In this document: positions 11,034-15,062 of the stretch, piece by piece
How the letters are laid out: each line of letters starts with the position of its first letter
Position numbering within the stretch: the first letter of the stretch is position 1
Source of the DNA: Pseudomonadota bacterium
GTDB lineage: Bacteria > Desulfobacterota > Desulfobaccia > Desulfobaccales > 0-14-0-80-60-11
DNA: 15,062 nt
Direction of reading: 5' to 3'
NCBI GenBank assembly: GCA_018897875.1
Contig: JAHIKF010000432.1
Span: forward strand, 1 to 15,062
The notes under the pieces: model-generated
What the model was told of the DNA's origin: nothing
Database searches by the model: none
The model's input: the letters and a program-made list of their open reading frames with translations, nothing else
Position numbers and translations under genes: made by a program

Positions 11034-12600
11034 AAACCTGCCTCGGATCCATGGCGGGACGCCATTTCGGCCGGATCATGACCGCCAACACCAGGTCCCC
11101 CATGATCCAGATGATTAAGGCGGAAAATATGGAGTTGAAAAAAATCAGCCGGGGCTCAGCCCATCCTAGCCAGAGCGCCAGCACCGGCAGGCTCACGTGC
11201 AGGAAAATGAATCCCAAATGCGGCGCCAGATGCCACCATGATCCATGCGAGGTGAAGGGCTGAAGATTGTTGACCCGGTAAACGGGTTTGCGACCCGGAG
11301 GATAGAACAGGGCCGCGACGATGGCCAGGGCATGCACCGGAAACAGGCTGCAGAGCATTTTGAACTGCCGGAGAGGCTCTTTGCCGAAAAAGAGATAACG
11401 GAACATCAAGATGGTGGCCAAAACATAGGCGCCCCGGAGGACCCCGTAGGTCAGTTCATCACCCAGGACGCAGGATTGACCGCGCCAATAAACCAAGAGC
11501 GGGGCGGTGTAAAACACGGGGAATACCAGGCCGCTGGTCAGATAACTCATCATGACCACAAGAAAATTCGTCTTCTGCTGCCAGGAGAGACCGGATTTGA
11601 ACAGGGGGTTATCCCAAAAGAAGAGGCGCATGGTATCCAGGCACCATTGAAAGCGCTGGTGATAGACCCCGGCCAGGGTGGCGGGTGCCAGGCCCCGGGA
11701 TAGGGCGTGAGGATAGTACACTCCCCGCCAGCCCCGGCTGGCCAATTCATAAGACGAGGTGAAATCTTCCAGCAGGTTCCAAGAGGCGAATCCTCCTATC
11801 TCCTCAAGGGCCTGACGGCGATATATCACCCCGGACCCACAAGAGATCACAGCGTTGGCTTGATCATTGCTCAACTGGATGGTCTCGTAAAACACCTTAT
11901 CCCGGTTGTAGAAGGGATCTCCTTCCGGCAAGAAAAAGGCTTGCTTGCTCTGGACATAGCCCACCTGCGGCTGACCGAAAAAACCTACCAGCCGGTTTAG
12001 AATTTCCGGCGCCGGCACCTGGTCAGCGTCCAGGACCAGGATCAATTCCCCGCGGCTCTCGCTCATACCGAAATTGAGATTGCCGCTCTTGGAATCGGCA
12101 CGGGGCAAACCGGCTTGCGGCCGCGACAGGTAATGAAATCCCAAGGATTGGGCCAGGCCCGCCACGGCCTCGGACCCGGCATCATCTAAAACATAGACCT
12201 CCAGGGGATGATAGGTGATCCGCCGGACGGCCTTGAGAGTGGTCTGGATGATTTCCAATGGTTCGCCGCAGCACGGCACCAAGATATCCACGGAGAGGCG
12301 GGCCTGGGACTCCGGGTTTCCCAAACGGGGACTCCAGAGACGCCACGTACTGTAACTTAAAAGACAGAGGAGAAGGTAGGACAGGCTTTCAGCCGCGAAG
12401 AAAAAGATATCCGGCGATCCCCGGCTGACAAGCACCAGCCGGCTCAGCCAGATCAGATAGGCCAGTCCTAAAACCAGGGCCATCAGGGAAAAAATCCGGG
12501 CCTCGCGACGGCGCGCCGGTTCCGCCGGGCTGCCAGCCGGCTCAACCACCACGAGGCGCGGCGAAGCCGCTCCCAAAAGCAAACGGGGATTCTCACGCAT
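11026..12600 (-). CDS. Processive GT2-family glycosyltransferase (cellulose-synthase-like membrane protein)
   Basis: A 524-aa membrane glycosyltransferase resembling the catalytic core of BcsA-type synthases. Two membrane helices (about 38-58 and 66-85) precede a cytoplasmic GT-A domain with DVLVP-like strand DILVP at 105-109, DD at 139-140, DAD at 191-193 and the acid pair LLED at 276-279. The acceptor motif, usually QxxRW, is QRFQW at 315-319, with Gln in place of the Arg. At least four further hydrophobic segments follow (about 345-365, 385-405, 420-435 and 465-510). There is no PilZ domain, so direct cyclic-di-GMP control is not expected. It probably uses a nucleotide sugar to build or extend a polysaccharide at the inner membrane. 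The ATG sits in the loop of a perfect hairpin, and a short in-frame upstream frame with a strong ribosome binding site precedes it. The substrate is unknown. Confidence 0.92.
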   Translation of the reverse strand: MRENPRLLLGAASPRLVVVEPAGSPAEPARRREARIFSLMALVLGLAYLIWLSRLVLVSRGSPDIFFFAAESLSYLLLCLLSYSTWRLWSPRLGNPESQARLSVDILVPCCGEPLEIIQTTLKAVRRITYHPLEVYVLDDAGSEAVAGLAQSLGFHYLSRPQAGLPRADSKSGNLNFGMSESRGELILVLDADQVPAPEILNRLVGFFGQPQVGYVQSKQAFFLPEGDPFYNRDKVFYETIQLSNDQANAVISCGSGVIYRRQALEEIGGFASWNLLEDFTSSYELASRGWRGVYYPHALSRGLAPATLAGVYHQRFQWCLDTMRLFFWDNPLFKSGLSWQQKTNFLVVMMSYLTSGLVFPVFYTAPLLVYWRGQSCVLGDELTYGVLRGAYVLATILMFRYLFFGKEPLRQFKMLCSLFPVHALAIVAALFYPPGRKPVYRVNNLQPFTSHGSWWHLAPHLGFIFLHVSLPVLALWLGWAEPRLIFFNSIFSALIIWIMGDLVLAVMIRPKWRPAMDPRQVYG

Positions 12601-12614
12601 AGTAAGAATCCCCG
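12584..12614 (-). promoter_or_regulatory. RNA hairpin over the glycosyltransferase start codon
   Basis: A perfect 10-bp inverted repeat (12584-12593 and 12605-12614) encloses an 11-nt loop. In the - strand message the loop contains the AUG (12598-12600), and the upstream arm contains the only purine-rich candidate ribosome binding site, GGGGA. Folding would hide that site, so translation would depend on opening the stem. It could equally be a DNA operator. Confidence 0.6.
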
Positions 12615-12615
12615 C

Positions 12616-12666
12616 TTACCCGTGCCGGACGGTGGCCTTAAGGTTAAAACGGCCAAAGGGTAGCAT
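12616..12666 (-). CDS. Short upstream leader frame of the glycosyltransferase gene
   Basis: A 16-codon frame (MLPFGRFNLKATVRHG) preceded by AAGGAGGG at 12674-12681, 7 nt from its ATG, which is the strongest ribosome binding site in this region. A second in-frame ATG at 12670-12672 is too close to that site. The stop TAA (12616-12618) falls at the foot of the hairpin covering the next start and is in the same frame as the glycosyltransferase, five codons before its ATG. Six-base arms CATTCC and GGAATG (12670-12687) present AAGGAG in a loop. It is either a true leader peptide coupled to the next gene or an N-terminal extension cut by a stop mutation. Confidence 0.45.
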   Translation of the reverse strand: MLPFGRFNLKATVRHG

Positions 12667-12782
12667 AATCATTCCCTCCTTGGAATGTTGCGCCGTAGTT
12701 GGCAAAAATGTCCGGCAAGACTTTTTTACCAATATTTATTTCAATACACCAAATTTGATTAATTTTCAAATAAATAATTATT

Positions 12783-12811
12783 TTTATAGAACTATTTTAA
12801 TTAACCTCCAA
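12783..12811 (-). promoter_or_regulatory. Possible promoter for the glycosyltransferase gene
   Basis: On the - strand, TTGGAG (12806-12811) and TATAAA (12783-12788) are 17 bp apart inside a very AT-rich tract (about 12720-12840). The -10 box is good and the -35 is weak. The tract is the only strongly AT-rich DNA between the glycosyltransferase and the DUF218 gene, so a promoter here is likely even if these exact boxes are wrong. The rest of 12619-12985 shows no credible gene apart from the leader frame. Confidence 0.38.
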
Positions 12812-12985
12812 ACTACGTTATATTTCGTCACTGTTTCCAGGGCCGACTCACCCCAAAATCCCCAGGAGGCCAACAAGTTAAGCCAAAGTCCCTGCCCCTG
12901 AGTTTGATGGCAACGGGCCTCACCTTTGAAAAGATGGATGGATTTTCACCATTGGCCGAACCCAGCTTTGCCGCCCCGCATCCCT

Positions 12986-13771
12986 TTAAATCTCCCCTCG
13001 CAGCCAGGCCCAGGCCAGACCCAGGTACTCATGCAGAGCGGTTTGAGTCTGCCCCAGAGACCCGACTCCGGGAAATAACCTGACCGGGGCGGACGACTGG
13101 GTATTTGGGGCCCGAAAATCGGCGGGGGCCGGGATGGGCTGCAGGCCGCGCCTTCTGAACAAGGCCATGGACCGCGGCATATGGGCGGCGGAGGTGACCA
13201 GGATAAATTTCCCCCTGCCAATCATTTTGGCGATAATTGCGGCTTCCTCGGCGGTGTCCCGGGAGTCGCTCTCCAACATGATATCCTGAGACTTTACCCC
13301 GAGGAGCACGGCAACCTGGGCCATCACTTCGGCCTCCGGCACGGGATCGAAGACTGCTCCGCCGGATAACAGCAGCTTGCTTCCCGGAACGGCTTTATGC
13401 AGCCGCACCCCTTCGACCACACGCCCCAGGGCTGCTGCACTGATTTGACTGTTAGCCGGGAGGCTGGGGTCCGACACGTGACCGCCCCCCAGCACCACAA
13501 TCCATTTGGGAGAGGTCGAATCTTTGGGTCCCCAGGAGACGGTCTCAGGATGCAAGAGAGCCGGATAGCGTTGTTCCAGGGGAACCAGCAACCCCGAGGA
13601 TATGAGAGAAGTACTGAACAGGAGCAGGAACACGGTCCCCAGAGTCACCAACACCTTGCCCAGGCGCTGCCTCCGGGTGGCCCAGAGGCAAAATAGTCCC
13701 AGGATCAAGATACCCAGGCAGAGACCAACCGGGTAAAAGAACAGCGCCACAATTTTTTTCACCACAAACAT
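12986..13771 (-). CDS. DUF218 / YdcF-SanA-ElyC family envelope protein
   Basis: A 261-aa membrane-anchored protein. Two N-terminal hydrophobic segments (about 7-30 and 38-62) precede the DUF218 domain. The domain shows its usual order: VVLGGG at 92-97, LLLSGG at 133-138, acidic residues at 146 and 148, SRDTAEEA at 170-177, TSAAHMPR at 193-200 and HEYLG at 247-251. The layout of two helices then the domain matches ElyC, which affects lipid-carrier and peptidoglycan metabolism in enterobacteria. The general family is annotated only loosely and its chemistry is not settled. The start has GAGGA at 13781-13785, 9 nt upstream. A CCGAGG-TTG-CCTCGG hairpin lies just before it (13788-13802). The gene stands alone in orientation with dnaE upstream, 138 bp away. 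The family call is firm; the exact role is inferred. Confidence 0.92.
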   Translation of the reverse strand: MFVVKKIVALFFYPVGLCLGILILGLFCLWATRRQRLGKVLVTLGTVFLLLFSTSLISSGLLVPLEQRYPALLHPETVSWGPKDSTSPKWIVVLGGGHVSDPSLPANSQISAAALGRVVEGVRLHKAVPGSKLLLSGGAVFDPVPEAEVMAQVAVLLGVKSQDIMLESDSRDTAEEAAIIAKMIGRGKFILVTSAAHMPRSMALFRRRGLQPIPAPADFRAPNTQSSAPVRLFPGVGSLGQTQTALHEYLGLAWAWLRGEI

Positions 13772-13909
13772 AGTCTGACATCCTCATCCGAGGTTGCCTC
13801 GGTTGAACTCACAGCCCGGTTAGGCCTGGGGCCTCCACCGGCAGGTCCCCCCGGCCTCGGCAAAGAGGATAATGAACTGGCCCGGCCGCCGGGGACCATA
13901 AGCCCAAAA

Positions 13910-15062
13910 TTAAAGAGTCAGGGCCGGGTATCCGAAGAGCCGATTGACTTCCGAAATCAATTCGGGGGATGGGGTGAGGGCCAGTTCCCGGGGCAGGGCC
14001 AGACTCGCCTCTTCCCGGGAGTGGAGAAAGTGGAGGAAGACGGGAACGGGGCCGCCATGCCGGATTAAAATCCCTTTCAAATTCAGGAGTTGCTCCCGGG
14101 TCACCATGGCGGCCTGGAGACGCACATCCAGCCTCGAAGGCCCGCGCGGCAAGGCGGTCTCTAGCGAGGCAATCTCCTGGGCCACCAGTTTAAGGCCATT
14201 TTCTTCCTGCACCACGTGCCCTTTGAGCCACAGGGGCAGGCTGGGCTGCTGAAGCAGCGAGGCCACCCGCTCATAGACCTCCCCGAATACCACCACCTCG
14301 ACGCTGCCCGCCAGGTCCTCCACCGTGAGGATGGCCAGACGTCCGCCCCTTTTGGTCGCCTTTTCTTTCAGGGAGGTGACCACCACCCCCAGAATCACTT
14401 CCTGGGAGTCCGGCAACTCGGAAAGGTCCGCCGTGGTAATCCTGATCTGGGCTTTTAACAAGGCCCGGTAGGCATCCAGGGGGTGGCCGCTGAGATAAAC
14501 GCCCAAAGCCTCTTTTTCCCGGGCCAGTTTTATGGATCTATCCCACGGCTGGGCTTCCGGCAGCCAGTCGTCCTCGTGGGCTTCCAGGAGGCCGCCGAAC
14601 ATGGACATCTGCTTGACGGCCTGGAGGCGCTTCTGGTTACCGACTTTCTCCAGGGCGCTTTCCAGCCCCGCCATCAGCCGGGACCGCCGGGGCTGGAGGC
14701 TGTCAAAAGCCCCCGCCTGGATGAGGGCTTCCAAAACCTTGCGGTTCACCTTGCCCAGGTTGATGCGCTCCAGGACGTCCCGGAAGCTCACAAAGCGGGC
14801 GGCGCCCCGGGCTTCCAGGATGTTGTGAATCGCCCCCACCCCCACATTTTTCACCCCGGCCAGGCCATACCGGACCTTGCCGTTTTCCACGGTGAAATCC
14901 CGATTGCTGTGGTTGATGTCCGGCGCCAAAAGCTCGATGCCCTGGTCCCGGGCCTCCATGATGTGCTTGGCCAGGGCGGCGGAATTGTTGATTTCGCAGT
15001 TGAGCACCGCGGCCAGAAACTCCAAAGGATAATGCGCCTTGAGATAGGCGGTCTGATAGGCC
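13910..15062 (-). CDS. dnaE: DNA polymerase III alpha subunit, C-terminal part (5' end outside window)
   Basis: The last 383 residues of the replicative polymerase. The frame continues to the right edge (first complete codon at 15061, reading AYQTAYLKAHYPLEFLAAVLN), so the apparent start at 15025 (a TTG, the Leu of PLEF) is not a start. The visible part covers the end of the fingers region with the conserved INxS-like stretch (DINHSNRDFTV), then the helix-hairpin-helix region (YGLAGVKNVGVGAI, FDSLQPRRSRL), SGHPLDAY, and the OB-fold (GGRLAILTVEDLAGSVEVVVF) with the C-terminal tail that binds tau/clamp in known homologues. The catalytic aspartates lie in the missing part. No clear terminator is seen after the stop at 13910. 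This is core chromosomal DNA and anchors the right flank outside the island. Confidence 0.96.
   Translation of the reverse strand, partial: AYQTAYLKAHYPLEFLAAVLNCEINNSAALAKHIMEARDQGIELLAPDINHSNRDFTVENGKVRYGLAGVKNVGVGAIHNILEARGAARFVSFRDVLERINLGKVNRKVLEALIQAGAFDSLQPRRSRLMAGLESALEKVGNQKRLQAVKQMSMFGGLLEAHEDDWLPEAQPWDRSIKLAREKEALGVYLSGHPLDAYRALLKAQIRITTADLSELPDSQEVILGVVVTSLKEKATKRGGRLAILTVEDLAGSVEVVVFGEVYERVASLLQQPSLPLWLKGHVVQEENGLKLVAQEIASLETALPRGPSRLDVRLQAAMVTREQLLNLKGILIRHGGPVPVFLHFLHSREEASLALPRELALTPSPELISEVNRLFGYPALTL

Noticed and set aside
12632..12901. 89-aa + strand frame in the AT-rich intergenic region
   Set aside because: It runs through the likely promoter and leader of the glycosyltransferase gene, with no ribosome binding site or family features.
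12927..12950. TGAAAA/TTTTCA inverted repeat after the DUF218 gene as a terminator
   Set aside because: The stem is only six A/T-rich pairs and no T tract follows.

Overview
The window is GC-rich bacterial DNA. The dnaE, DUF218 and glycosyltransferase proteins look like those of a Desulfobacterota (deltaproteobacterial) bacterium. That placement is an impression from protein style, not a search result. No rRNA, tRNA or CRISPR array was found.

Layout. (1) 1-636: two small unrecognised + strand genes, one possibly cut by the window edge and one Cys-rich, separated by a strong intrinsic terminator. (2) 637-1059: no convincing gene. (3) 1060-8670: a defence locus on the + strand. A near-consensus promoter drives a type III-like restriction helicase/nuclease (res). 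It overlaps hicA, which overlaps hicB. A second, shortened hicB follows, then a cluster of palindromic repeats, then a 922-aa beta-class DNA methyltransferase (mod), and finally an overlapping MNT/HEPN pair. Two toxin-antitoxin type modules therefore sit inside and beside one restriction-modification system. (4) 8671-9603: non-coding DNA rich in short repeats, including a 72-bp leader present twice and a fragment of an integrase N-terminus. (5) 9604-10803: an intact tyrosine recombinase with an added N-terminal zinc ribbon. (6) 10804-15062: apparent chromosomal backbone on the - strand. It holds a small membrane protein whose 3' end runs antisense into the integrase, a processive GT2 glycosyltransferase, a DUF218/ElyC-like envelope protein and the 3' part of dnaE.

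Interpretation. Regions 3-5 look like an integrated defence island whose right end lies just past the integrase, near 10804-10860. Its left end is not resolved. The RM system would cut unmodified incoming DNA. The HicAB and MNT/HEPN modules could stabilise the island or act as further defence.

The best leads are: the TA genes nested between res and mod; the AT-rich specificity segment inside mod; the insertion-like repeat block that seems to have displaced the mod start; the att-like repeat field and duplicated leader upstream of the integrase; and the hairpin and short leader frame that could gate translation of the glycosyltransferase.
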